Assembly (NCBI GenBank): GCA_022712975.1
Contig: JAFLJO010000128.1
Coordinates: 1 to 51,794, forward strand
Origin: Desulfocapsa sp.
Lineage (GTDB): Bacteria; Desulfobacterota; Desulfobulbia; Desulfobulbales; Desulfocapsaceae
Length of the DNA stretch: 51,794 nt
Reading direction: 5' to 3'
Positions within the stretch are counted from its first letter, which is position 1, and the number at the start of each line of letters is the position of its first letter. Below, one piece after another: positions 22,071 through 30,350 of the stretch. The position numbers and the translations under genes are program-made. A model generated the notes under the pieces. The model was not told the origin of the DNA. It worked only from the letters and a program-made list of their open reading frames with translations, and made no database searches.

Positions 22071-22208
22071 AACAATCGGGGACAGACCCCGATTACCTTT
22101 CTGCTGCCTCCTGTCAGAACATTAATTAATATCAGGGGTCGTCCTTGCTTTGCTCTTTTGATCGGTCTCTTTTACCCGTTTTTTTATCGTGGTCTGTCCC
22201 CGATTGTT
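22071..22208. repeat. REPIN-like palindromic element, family R (best copy), 138 bp
   Basis: The element has perfect 18-base terminal inverted repeats, AACAATCGGGGACAGACC at 22071-22088 and the complement at 22191-22208. Inside are the conserved words CTTTCTGCTGCCTCCTGTCA, GAACATTAATTAATATCAGG and CTCTTTTGATCGGTC. The left end alone also forms a small hairpin (ATCGGGG...CCCCGAT). An extra right-end fragment sits at about 22031-22052. No transposase is encoded. Confidence 0.9.
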
Positions 22209-22297
22209 CCGAACTATCATACATGTGATTGACAGCCTTCTTCGAGATGCCAAGTCAAAAAAAGCTTATGCTCCTCATGTAAAAAAAGAGGTGTATT

Positions 22298-22504
22298 ATG
22301 CAGGCACAACAATATGCACAGGATCTTTTGAATAGAATTAACAGGCTTCCACCAGAAAAGATTGCAGTTGTCGAGGATTTTGTTGAATTCTTAGGGCATC
22401 GTAATGAAATTGATCGCCTGATAACGGCAGCAAGCAAACTTTCTGAAAAATCTTTTCAGAAAGTTTGGGACAATGCAGAAGATGCAGAATATGACACCTT
22501 GTAA
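22298..22504 (+). CDS. Probable antitoxin of a broken MazF pair
   Basis: The 68-residue protein is mostly helical: QQYAQDLLNRINRLPPEKIA, VVEDFVEFLGHRNEIDRLI, then an acidic end. The 'LPPEKIAVVEDFVEFL' block is typical of DUF2281-like antitoxins. It overlaps the MazF-type remnant by 14 bases. The start follows AGAGGTGT. It may still be expressed even though its toxin is cut. Confidence 0.75.
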   Translation: MQAQQYAQDLLNRINRLPPEKIAVVEDFVEFLGHRNEIDRLITAASKLSEKSFQKVWDNAEDAEYDTL

Positions 22505-22650
22505 ATTCGCTGATATTATCCTGGTTCCATTTCCTTTCACCGATCAATCAACGACTAAGAAACGGCCTGCTGTAATTGACATCGAATACTTTTCTTACGA
22601 CAGGGGTTCTGTTCCAGCCCTGCCCGATAGTGCTCCACTACTACTACGAA
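22491..22650 (+). pseudogene. MazF/PemK-family toxin, truncated
   Basis: The frame opens with FADIILVPFPFTDQSTTKKR and PAVI, the unmistakable N-terminus of MazF/PemK endoribonucleases. After about 27 residues it changes to unrelated sequence and runs into a family R repeat end (22672-22707). The conserved C-terminal half is absent. The open frame continues to 22919 but is meaningless after the break. The end given marks only the approximate loss of homology. Confidence 0.8.
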
Positions 22651-22671
22651 CAAATAATGGACAGGCCCCAA

Positions 22672-22707
22672 TTAAAACAATCGTGGTCTGTCCCCGATTG
22701 TTTCACT
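22672..22707. repeat. Family R right end inside the MazF remnant
   Basis: AACAATCGTGGTCTGTCCCC-GATTGTTT is a fused palindrome of both family R ends with the interior deleted. Confidence 0.7.
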
Positions 22708-22787
22708 TGTTATTTTTAATGAGAAACAGCCATAAACAAACGTATATATTCCAACACAGGAGCGCAGGAACAAAGCGCCCCCTGCTT

Positions 22788-23285
22788 TCAGCCCAATCTT
22801 TTTTTCTTTCGTCGTTGCATAACAAGGAATCCAATGGCCACTACCATCAGGATGCCGGCCGGTACAATGCTTTTCCTAGAGTAATACTCAGTTTTGGTAA
22901 TAAAATGAAACACCTCTAAAGGCGTATCTGCATTCTCTGGTGCGTACATCCATTGGCCGTTTTTCTGCCGAAAAAAGGTTAATGATTCATCAAAACGACT
23001 ATTTTCTTTTTTATCAAAGGTGACAAACAACAGAACAGCCTTATCGTTTTCCTGTGTAACATTTGTAAAAGTACTGACATAAAATCTGCTTTTTGATGGT
23101 TCATACTTATCCTTGTATAAATACCTGTGAACATATGATTCCGTAAAAAAGGCAAGATTGTCAATTGTCAAGGTATCCTTGTTCAGGGGTACTTTGATCT
23201 TGCCCACTGTACTGTGTGCATGGGATAGATTTACAGATATAAAAACAAGAGCAAAGGTCAAGCAGAGTAAAATAGTTCTTTTCAT
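22788..23285 (-). CDS. Exported protein with C-terminal membrane anchor
   Basis: The 165-residue protein has a signal peptide (residues 1-23, ending SHA) and a C-terminal hydrophobic helix with a basic tail (IVPAGILMVVAIGFLVMQRRKKKR), an anchored periplasmic topology. The middle reads as a small beta domain (FFTESYVHRYLYKDKYEPSK, AVLLFVTFDKKEN, SLTFFRQKNGQWMY). The family is not recognised. It is the last gene on the minus strand behind the pilus genes and may belong to that operon, after a 121-base gap. Confidence 0.7.
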   Translation of the reverse strand: MKRTILLCLTFALVFISVNLSHAHSTVGKIKVPLNKDTLTIDNLAFFTESYVHRYLYKDKYEPSKSRFYVSTFTNVTQENDKAVLLFVTFDKKENSRFDESLTFFRQKNGQWMYAPENADTPLEVFHFITKTEYYSRKSIVPAGILMVVAIGFLVMQRRKKKRLG

Positions 23286-23406
23286 GTTAGTTCTTCCTTA
23301 TATTGTTTTATTGTATTTTTTTTGTAACTGTTCTGCATGAGAACGAGTAAATCATTGAATAACACACGTAGGGGCGAACCTTGTGTTCGCACAATTCCAT
23401 TATCAT
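23286..23406. repeat. Short gap with a GTAGGGGCGAACC-type repeat fragment
   Basis: The segment CGTAGGGGCGAACCTTGTG-TTCGCAC at about 23368-23393 matches a small palindromic repeat seen in many bacterial genomes (GGGGCGAACC...GTTCGCAC). Only this core is present. Confidence 0.4.
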
Positions 23407-24249
23407 TTATATACTAACCCCCAGAAAAATAATCGCCGGAAACACGATGGAGTAAACAATATCAGATCGTGTAATCTTCCTTACCTCGGTGGATCGAAGC
23501 AAAACAAGAGGGAGAAAAAAGAGAACCATCAACGGCATTCCCGGCATAAAGAGCGAGGTTGAATGGGCTAGGAACAACCCGAAAAGAAGGCCAAGCCCAG
23601 AGACCGGAATTTTCAAGAACCTGTCATTAATCTTAAATTTTTCTGCCCCCGCCGACAATAACACCAAAAGCACCACATCGGAGACACCGAACAGGGGCAT
23701 GAAATCAGAAAAACCCCATACCGGTATCTTGATAAGAAAATAGTCGGCAAGCGGGGGAGGTGCTGTCATTGGCCCGGCATAGTAGTCCTGCAATACAGCG
23801 ACTAACTTTTCTGTCGGCCCTGCCGCAAAGCTTGCAAGATCGGCAGCCGTTGCAACCACACAAACAGGTATCAGCTCTGCCGGTCGCTTAAACCCCGTAG
23901 CAAGGGCACGCCCCAACAAACCCGCTAGCACAATCAAGTTCAACGTACCAATAACACCGACAACCTTTGAAGGAAGATTCCCGGCTTGGTCAAGAACAAA
24001 TAGAAGAACCCAAACAGCAAGACACGCGACAAACAAAAGAGTAGCATTCCTCTTGCTGAACTTTGGCATCAATGACAAAGCCGCAATCATCATGAGGAAG
24101 AATACAGGAATAAAAACAGCCATATACACTCTTTCAGGAATAACAACACCGGGCAACCAGCCCGATAAAAAAGCAATACCCAACGAAAGAATTGCCCAGA
24201 CAAGACAGGCGATCACAAATAACATCAGGAACACACTCGACATATCCAA
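23407..24249 (-). CDS. Polytopic membrane protein of the pilus operon
   Basis: The 280-residue protein has about eight hydrophobic helices and few charges. Recognisable segments include FFLMMIAALSLMPKFSKRNA, TLLFVACLAVWVLLFV and FGVSDVVLLVLLSAGAEKF. The conserved Asp in 'PLFGVSDVV' and the 'PGMPLMV' motif recall intramembrane proteases in a loose way, but the signature is incomplete, so no family is assigned. A diverged copy of its residues about 43-88 is fused to the C-terminus of the prepilin peptidase at 39990-40125. It follows the HAMP-like gene by 36 bases. Confidence 0.7.
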   Translation of the reverse strand: MDMSSVFLMLFVIACLVWAILSLGIAFLSGWLPGVVIPERVYMAVFIPVFFLMMIAALSLMPKFSKRNATLLFVACLAVWVLLFVLDQAGNLPSKVVGVIGTLNLIVLAGLLGRALATGFKRPAELIPVCVVATAADLASFAAGPTEKLVAVLQDYYAGPMTAPPPLADYFLIKIPVWGFSDFMPLFGVSDVVLLVLLSAGAEKFKINDRFLKIPVSGLGLLFGLFLAHSTSLFMPGMPLMVLFFLPLVLLRSTEVRKITRSDIVYSIVFPAIIFLGVSI

Positions 24250-24285
24250 TGATTGCCAAACAAACCCAATTGTTCTGGATAGATA

Positions 24286-24882
24286 TTAATTATCAAGCTC
24301 CTTATTTGTGTTAATAATGCTCAGAATATCTTCTATTTGTGTTAGACACTGATTGTGATCAATGTCGTTGGTCATATCATCCTTGAGTAGTGTCAGTTTG
24401 TCTGCAACGTTTTTATAAACCAAGCGACTTTCCCTTATTGAATCGATCACCTGATTCAAATCGTCTGACAACTCTTTAAAGGAATCATTGGTTCTGAAGC
24501 TTATTTTTTTCTCGGGTAGTTTTCCCCCTGCAATCTGCCGTAAAATCAAACCAGTTTTATGTGCAGGCCCTGCAATTGTATGGGTAAATCGTATGGAAAA
24601 AAACACAACACCGCAGGACAGAAGAACAATTAGAAAGAGTATTTGCCAAAATACTCCCAAATTACTCGTTGCGTACAGCCTGCTATCCATAAAAACAAGA
24701 CAAAACCAAGCTGTTACAAAGGTGCTCGCTAGTATACATGGGATCTGGATTGCCGTGATTTTAAAAGCATTGCCTAATTGAAATTTTTTATTGATTAGAT
24801 ACCTGCGTTTCACTGTGTTTTTTTTCTTCATAATAGCCCATTTATCCCATTGTTCGTTTTTTATCCCGATATTAGTCTTCAT
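24286..24882 (-). CDS. Two-helix membrane protein with HAMP-like segment
   Basis: The 198-residue protein has a basic N-terminus (KKRYLINKKFQLGNAFK-type, after KNTVK), two membrane helices (about 45-65 and 80-100), then FSIRFTHTIAGPAHKTGLIL and a helical tail. The block after helix 2 resembles the HAMP start of sensor proteins (H.IAGP.......). No kinase, cyclase or methyl-accepting domain follows. Its ATG overlaps the upstream stop (TAATG), so it is part of the pilus operon. A sensory or assembly role is possible. Confidence 0.7.
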   Translation of the reverse strand: MKTNIGIKNEQWDKWAIMKKKNTVKRRYLINKKFQLGNAFKITAIQIPCILASTFVTAWFCLVFMDSRLYATSNLGVFWQILFLIVLLSCGVVFFSIRFTHTIAGPAHKTGLILRQIAGGKLPEKKISFRTNDSFKELSDDLNQVIDSIRESRLVYKNVADKLTLLKDDMTNDIDHNQCLTQIEDILSIINTNKELDN

Positions 24883-25262
24883 TATGGTCCGGTACGAATC
24901 ATATCATCTTCGGTATCTAAAATACCATCAGGTCCCATGCTTATTAAAGAATAGGTTTTGTCTTTTTTAGATGACGTATACACAAGCTTGTTTCCCCAGT
25001 GGTCAGTTGCGAGATCTTTCAGGTCGTTTTCCTTGAAATTTGTTTCCAGCCATTGCTCAAACCTGTCCGGGGCTGGTAACCGCCCTTTTTTCATATAGGA
25101 ATAATCCAACAACAAACTGATGGAGCGCAAATCACCAGCTGTGGCAATCTGCTGGGCCATTGTAACTGTTTCATCAAAAAACTCCGTGATATGATCGGCA
25201 TTTCCCACAATAAGTCCCAAGCCAATACCTCCAGTTATCAATTGTCTTATTATTTCAACCAT
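24882..25262 (-). CDS. GspG-like C-terminal domain protein without a prepilin leader
   Basis: The 126-residue protein ends with DHWGNKLVYTSSKKDKTYSL and ISMGPDGILDTEDDM, the calcium-site region of type II secretion major pseudopilins (GspG). Its N-terminus (MVEIIRQLITGGIGLGLIVG) lacks the G/A-FTLxE cleavage motif, and the hydrophobic part is short. It is therefore not a standard pseudopilin; it may be a degenerate or specialised cap, or a soluble relative. It lies between the PpiC lipoprotein and the HAMP-like gene. Confidence 0.75.
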   Translation of the reverse strand: MVEIIRQLITGGIGLGLIVGNADHITEFFDETVTMAQQIATAGDLRSISLLLDYSYMKKGRLPAPDRFEQWLETNFKENDLKDLATDHWGNKLVYTSSKKDKTYSLISMGPDGILDTEDDMIRTGP

Positions 25263-25314
25263 AGGCTCATATTACCTCCGTTTTTGTCTGGGAGTTCATC
25301 GTATTCTCATCTTT

Positions 25315-26190
25315 TTATTTGGATCGTTCCTCAATAAAAGCGTCAAGATTTTCTTGATTTATCTCAACCTTATATTGCTTTTTAAGCTGGGCATAAAGAT
25401 CCTGCCATGCTGCTTTGTATTTCTGGGATAGCAAATCATTTTTAATAAAGGCCTTTCTATCCTCAAAAGACTGTTGAACAGGCTCAGTTTTATGGGTCAA
25501 CTCGAAAATATAATACTCATCCCCGATTTTATGGGGGCCTGATACCTTGCCTACTTCAAGGGCTGAAATTACTGGCTGCCAGCTTTTTTGAAATCTTGCA
25601 AGTTTCCTATTGCCAATATTTCCGCCACGATCTTTTGATTGCTCATCAGTTGAATAATCAGCTGCCGCCACACTAAAATCAAGCTGCCCGGTATTGATTT
25701 TTTCGATTATCTCCTCTGCCAGCTCAGAGCTTTCGGTTTTAATCATATTCACACTGAGTACTGCTTTGTTTGTATAATTATCTATGTGTTTATCATAGAA
25801 TGCCTTTAATTCCTCTTCGGTAAAATCATCCTTGTTAATTACAGGAATAATATGATGCTTCATAATATTGATAAACAATTCTGACATAAACTCATGAAGT
25901 TCTGCTCGTATTTTTGGGTCAAGATGCAGGTTTTCATCAAGACCTTTTGTAATGATCATCTGCATATTCAGGGCATGGTCAAAGATTACTTCAGGTGTAA
26001 GTTGATCGTGTTTTTTCCTGAAATGCCGACTTTTCTTTAATCGCTCATGATGGGCGTCAAGATCCATGGCCGTTAAACTGCCTCCTTCAAATTCAACAAT
26101 GACTCTATTTTTGTCGTCGGTATCCTTGCATCCGGACAATATGATTACAATTACCAGAATCATAAAAGGGTTTACTATAAATTTTTTCAT
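25315..26190 (-). CDS. PpiC/SurA-type peptidyl-prolyl isomerase lipoprotein
   Basis: The 291-residue protein has a lipoprotein signal (ILSGC at about residue 17-21). A SurA-like N-terminal helical part carries EGGSLTAMDLDAHHERLKK. A parvulin domain at about 140-235 shows KAVLSVNMIKTES, FSVAAADYSTDEQSKDRGGN and IGDEYYIFELTHK. Such EpsD/PrsA-like foldases help proteins mature outside the inner membrane. Within a pilus operon it may fold the large prepilins or the secretin. Confidence 0.9.
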   Translation of the reverse strand: MKKFIVNPFMILVIVIILSGCKDTDDKNRVIVEFEGGSLTAMDLDAHHERLKKSRHFRKKHDQLTPEVIFDHALNMQMIITKGLDENLHLDPKIRAELHEFMSELFINIMKHHIIPVINKDDFTEEELKAFYDKHIDNYTNKAVLSVNMIKTESSELAEEIIEKINTGQLDFSVAAADYSTDEQSKDRGGNIGNRKLARFQKSWQPVISALEVGKVSGPHKIGDEYYIFELTHKTEPVQQSFEDRKAFIKNDLLSQKYKAAWQDLYAQLKKQYKVEINQENLDAFIEERSK

Positions 26191-26295
26191 TAAAATATCT
26201 CCGTTGTTTGTTTTTATCCAAAGGTATTTACTACGCTGTTCAGCGTAGCAAGAGTAGCCCGACTTCTGGAAATCACGTTTTTTGTTTGAAGGGTA

Positions 26296-27492
26296 CTATG
26301 AAGTCATGGCAAGCATGCCGGCAACAAGTCCCCAGGCCACATAGCCCACTAGCCCTCCTAAGCAAATAATCAGCGCCGGCTCAATCATTGCTGTCATTTT
26401 TGCTATTTTATTGATAAGAACTTTTTCATGAAGCTCTCCTACTGTGTTCATGGACTGATCCATAAGACCTGTCTCTTCTCCTATTTTGATCATTGCCACA
26501 ACCATTGGTGTAAAAAATTTTTGCCCTCGAAGCGCAGATGAAAGCGTTTCACCGGCAAGCACTTTTCCATTCATCCCGGCTATCAGTCTTTTCGCTTCCA
26601 GGTTCGGTACAGTATCTCCCACCGCCTTTAGAGCATCAATAAGTGTGATACCACTCTCAAGAAGAGAAGCAAATGTTTTGGCAAATTGAACAATAGCGCC
26701 ATACCGCATCACAGGACCCAGAACAGGGACATATATTTTCCACTTGTCTATATAAATCCTTGTGGCCTGGGTTGTCATAAGGATGATGATTACAAGAGTT
26801 AAAATAGCAACACCCACCAGTATTCCCACTATATTAGCCTGTAAGACTTCTGATACATCCAGAAGAAATTGAGTGTTTGACGGAAGCGCACGTCCCTTGA
26901 GCAGGGGGGCAAACCGGGGTATTACAAACCCCACAAGAAACCCGACAACTATAAGGGTAACGATAAAAACAACCGTGGGATAAATCATGCTAAGAAACAT
27001 TTTGCCTCTTAGGGCAGCACTGCTTTCAATAAAGTCGGAAATCCTGTCGAGTACGACATCAAGAATACCGCCAAGTTCACCTGCCTTTATCATATTGGTC
27101 ACCAACGGCGTAAATATTTTTGGGTACCTGGAAAATGCATCACTGAGGGGCATCCCACTTTCTATATCGCTTTTTATACTTATAAGGGCATTTTTCATTG
27201 CCTTGCTTTCCGCCTGCATCTGTAGAATAGTCATTGAGTCAGAGATGGTTACATTGGAATTAATCAGAGCTGAAAACATTCTAAAAAAAAGAATGAGCTC
27301 CTTTGTTCCGACACCACCGCCGATACTGAAACCTTTTTTGCCGGCATCGGCACCTTTTAATTCAACAATTTCCTGAATAATAAAGCCATCACCACTCAGG
27401 AGTCTCCCTGCCGCTCCCTCATCAGGTGCATTAATGGTGCTTTTTACCTTATTCCCTTCAACGTCTATTGCTGTATATCTAAAATTCGGCAT
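26296..27492 (-). CDS. pilC: Type IV pilus/type II secretion platform protein (PilC/GspF)
   Basis: The 398-residue inner-membrane platform protein has the GspF repeat structure: FRMFSALINSNVTISDSMTI, YPKIFTPLVTNMIKAGELGG in repeat 1 and KTFASLLESGITLIDALKAV, FTPMVVAMIKIGEETG in repeat 2, each followed by membrane helices. It works with the PilB and PilT ATPases. The gene follows pilB with a 15-base gap. Confidence 0.95.
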   Translation of the reverse strand: MPNFRYTAIDVEGNKVKSTINAPDEGAAGRLLSGDGFIIQEIVELKGADAGKKGFSIGGGVGTKELILFFRMFSALINSNVTISDSMTILQMQAESKAMKNALISIKSDIESGMPLSDAFSRYPKIFTPLVTNMIKAGELGGILDVVLDRISDFIESSAALRGKMFLSMIYPTVVFIVTLIVVGFLVGFVIPRFAPLLKGRALPSNTQFLLDVSEVLQANIVGILVGVAILTLVIIILMTTQATRIYIDKWKIYVPVLGPVMRYGAIVQFAKTFASLLESGITLIDALKAVGDTVPNLEAKRLIAGMNGKVLAGETLSSALRGQKFFTPMVVAMIKIGEETGLMDQSMNTVGELHEKVLINKIAKMTAMIEPALIICLGGLVGYVAWGLVAGMLAMTS

Positions 27493-27507
27493 TTATATTC
27501 AAACCTG

Positions 27508-29157
27508 CTAATCCAGCGTGACCCGCAGAACTTCCTCCGGTGTTGTAAGCCCCAGTCTCACCTTTTCTACCCCGTCATCCCGTATAGTCATATAATCCGT
27601 GTCTTTAAGAGCATACCTTTTAATTTCCTCAAATGTGGCCATTCCCATGATCATCTTGCGAATTTTTTCATCAACAGATAAGAGTTCATAAATTCCCATT
27701 CTTCCTTTATAGCCCATGGTACAATTGTCACAGCCTTGGCCTCGTTTGATCTTAAATATCTCATCTTCAGGAAGTCCGAGCATTAACAATTCGGTTATTG
27801 TTATATCCTGTAACTCACCGCAAAAAACACATACTTTTCTTACCAGTCTCTGGGCAAGTATGGCACGAACCGAAGCAGCTACAAGAAAAGGTTCTGCTCC
27901 CATATCTATCATTCTTGAAAAAGAGCTGGGCGCATCATTTGTATGAAGCGTTGATAACACAAGATGTCCCGTTACTGCGGCACGAAGTGTGACATTGAGG
28001 GTTTCCGAATCCCTGACTTCACCAACCATTATGATATCGGGATCCTGCCTGAGAATAGCCCTTAAAGCATGGGCAAAGGATATTTTTTCACCTGTCTCGA
28101 TCTGGGTTTGATTTATGCCGCGTATGGAAAGCTCAACAGGATTTTCAATGGTAGTAATATTTGTGCTCTCACTTCTCATTTCCTGAAGACATCCGTACAA
28201 GGTTGTTGATTTACCGGACCCGGTGGGACCTGTTACCAGCACAACCCCATAGGGAGAAGCCAAGCTTTTGTTAAAGGATTTAAGCATGGCAGGATTCATG
28301 CCAAGGGTATTCATATCTATTATTTCATCATAGGGCGGAAGAAGCCTTAAGACCGCCTTTTCACCATTGACCACCGGAAGGACATTGACCCTGACATTGA
28401 CCCCGTCGATGGAAAGATCAAGAAGCAGGGGCTTGAATTGGAAGGAACCGTCCTGAGGCTTTCTTTTTTCTGCAATATCAAGTGCTGCTATGACCTTGAT
28501 TCTTGAGATAAGCTTTCCCGCAAATTCATACGGAAGTGTTTCCGTCTTTTTCATAATGCCGTCTATCCTGAAACGAATGACGAGTTCATCGCGCTCAGGC
28601 TCCACATGGATATCGGAAGCACCATCATTTATGGCTCGTATCATTAATTTTTCAAGAAGCTCGATAACAAAAGTCGGGTTATCCGGTTGGGTTGCAGCTT
28701 GAGGTTGTATTGATGTATCAAATTCCCTGGAGTAATAATAATTTTGAAGTTTTTTAAGGTTCTCCGGGGTTGTAAGAACCAGCTTGACCTGTCTTTTTGC
28801 AAGACGGGACATATTCTGCATAATGGCTTTTGGAACAGGCCCTGAGCAGGCAAGAAGAAGTTCATTGTTCACACCTAAAGCAACCGGAAGCACATCGGAT
28901 TTAAGGCACATTTTTTGAGGAACAAGATGAATCGCCTTACTTTGAATTTCAGTTACCGTTTCTGATAAAAGAGGGATTCCCATGAAGGCTGAAAGATGCA
29001 CAAGAAGGCTGTCCGGATCAAGTAATCCTTCCTTGACCACGGCAACGCCTATCTTTTCTCCAATTAATTTTTGCTTGGCGAGAAGTTCTGTAAGCTGTTC
29101 TTTTGCTATTACGGAGTGAGTTACAAGATATTCTCCGAATCGTTCACTGCGCGCCAT
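27508..29157 (-). CDS. pilB: Pilus assembly ATPase (PilB/MshE/GspE) with MshEN domain
   Basis: The 549-residue hexameric ATPase drives pilus extension. The N-terminal 65 residues carry two MshEN-type motifs, RFGEYLVTHSVIAKEQLTEL and KIGVAVVKEGLLDPDSLLVH, which in MshE and relatives bind cyclic di-GMP. The core has ASDIHVEP (about 180), Walker A GPTGSGKSTT (310-319), Walker B-region DPDIIMVGEVRD and the His box HTNDAPSSFSRM. A zinc tetracysteine (VCVFCGE and CDNCTMGYKGR) follows. It sits between pilT and pilC. Confidence 0.96.
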   Translation of the reverse strand: MARSERFGEYLVTHSVIAKEQLTELLAKQKLIGEKIGVAVVKEGLLDPDSLLVHLSAFMGIPLLSETVTEIQSKAIHLVPQKMCLKSDVLPVALGVNNELLLACSGPVPKAIMQNMSRLAKRQVKLVLTTPENLKKLQNYYYSREFDTSIQPQAATQPDNPTFVIELLEKLMIRAINDGASDIHVEPERDELVIRFRIDGIMKKTETLPYEFAGKLISRIKVIAALDIAEKRKPQDGSFQFKPLLLDLSIDGVNVRVNVLPVVNGEKAVLRLLPPYDEIIDMNTLGMNPAMLKSFNKSLASPYGVVLVTGPTGSGKSTTLYGCLQEMRSESTNITTIENPVELSIRGINQTQIETGEKISFAHALRAILRQDPDIIMVGEVRDSETLNVTLRAAVTGHLVLSTLHTNDAPSSFSRMIDMGAEPFLVAASVRAILAQRLVRKVCVFCGELQDITITELLMLGLPEDEIFKIKRGQGCDNCTMGYKGRMGIYELLSVDEKIRKMIMGMATFEEIKRYALKDTDYMTIRDDGVEKVRLGLTTPEEVLRVTLD

Positions 29158-29162
29158 ATTCC

Positions 29163-30326
29163 CTACCTTTTAAACCACGTTTTTTTCTTTACATTCTCCG
29201 GCTCTGTTCCATCTTTTTCGCCAATCTGAAGGCGTTGCTTCATGGCAGTTTTATTTTTTGCTGCCGAAAGAGCTGTCTCAACGGTAATTTTCCCATCGTT
29301 TACATGTTTTACAAGACATTGCTCCATGGTGATCATCCCTTCATTTGCCCCTGTTTCAATGGCCGAATAGATCATATCGTCTTTTCCTTGACGTATAAGG
29401 TTGGATATTCCAGGCGTGGAAAACATAATTTCCACGGCAGGGACTCTTCCTGTATTTGAAACATTTGGGAGAAGCCTTTGTGAAATCACAGCTTTAAGCG
29501 TTGAGGCAAGTTGTTGTCGTATCTGAGACTGTTCACCTGCCGGAAATGCGCCCACAAGACGGTTAAGCGTTGACACGCAATCACGGGAGTGGAGGGTTGA
29601 AAAAACAAGATGCCCTGTTTCTGCGGCCATGATTGCCGTACTCATGGTTTCAAGATCCCGCATCTCACCAACCAGGATTACATCGGGATCAGCCCGCAAA
29701 GAATCTCGTAAGGCTTCTGCAAATGTGAGCACATCAGAGTGGAGTTCACGCTGATTTATGATGCTTTTACTATTCTGGTGAACATATTCAATGGGGTCTT
29801 CTATGGTTATAATATTATGTGAAAATGTTGCATTGATTTCATGCATTATTGTTGCCAGGGTTGTTGTTTTACCTGACCCTGTTACACCGGTTACAAGCAC
29901 AAGTCCGTCCCTGATATGGGGCAGTTTTGACAGACTTTCCGGAAGACCGAGACTTTCAAAAGTCGGAATCCCTGCAGCAAGCATCCTGCAGACAACAGCG
30001 AGTGAACCTCGCTGATAATAGGCCGCAACCCTGAATCTTCCCACATCGTTGATACTTACAGCGAAATCCACAGAACGTCTTGTTTGAAGTACCTCTTTGT
30101 ATTTCTCTGTAAGAATATCATCCATCAGGGTTTCAATATCCTGGGATGTGTATGCCTCATGATCCTTAAGTGGCTGCAGTTGCCCCTTAACCCTGTACAT
30201 GGGCGGGGTGTTGGCCGTCAGATGAAGATCTGATGCATCCAGCCTGAAGGTCTCCTTAAAAAGAGCTGTCATACTCTTTATTTTTGAGCCGTCGATGGGA
30301 CTTGCCGTACATACACATGTCGTCAT
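29163..30326 (-). CDS. pilT: Pilus retraction ATPase PilT
   Basis: The 387-residue protein has DASDLHLTANTPPMYRVKG, Walker A GVTGSGKTTT, DPDVILVGEMRDLET and the PilT-specific segment of the AIRNLIRE type, here ISNLIRQGKDDMIYSAIETG. It powers retraction, giving twitching or surface attachment dynamics. It follows the secretin gene and precedes pilB by 5 bases. Confidence 0.95.
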   Translation of the reverse strand: MTTCVCTASPIDGSKIKSMTALFKETFRLDASDLHLTANTPPMYRVKGQLQPLKDHEAYTSQDIETLMDDILTEKYKEVLQTRRSVDFAVSINDVGRFRVAAYYQRGSLAVVCRMLAAGIPTFESLGLPESLSKLPHIRDGLVLVTGVTGSGKTTTLATIMHEINATFSHNIITIEDPIEYVHQNSKSIINQRELHSDVLTFAEALRDSLRADPDVILVGEMRDLETMSTAIMAAETGHLVFSTLHSRDCVSTLNRLVGAFPAGEQSQIRQQLASTLKAVISQRLLPNVSNTGRVPAVEIMFSTPGISNLIRQGKDDMIYSAIETGANEGMITMEQCLVKHVNDGKITVETALSAAKNKTAMKQRLQIGEKDGTEPENVKKKTWFKR

Positions 30327-30350
30327 TTTTTATCTCTTTTTGACTATCAA

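Noticed and set aside
18600..22710. CRISPR array, because of recurring palindromic words
   Set aside because: The repeats are spaced irregularly, differ in length, and there are no regular spacers or cas genes.
23407..24249. Presenilin/signal peptide peptidase-type protease
   Set aside because: An Asp in a membrane helix and a Pro-rich motif are present, but the required paired GxGD and PAL motifs are not seen.
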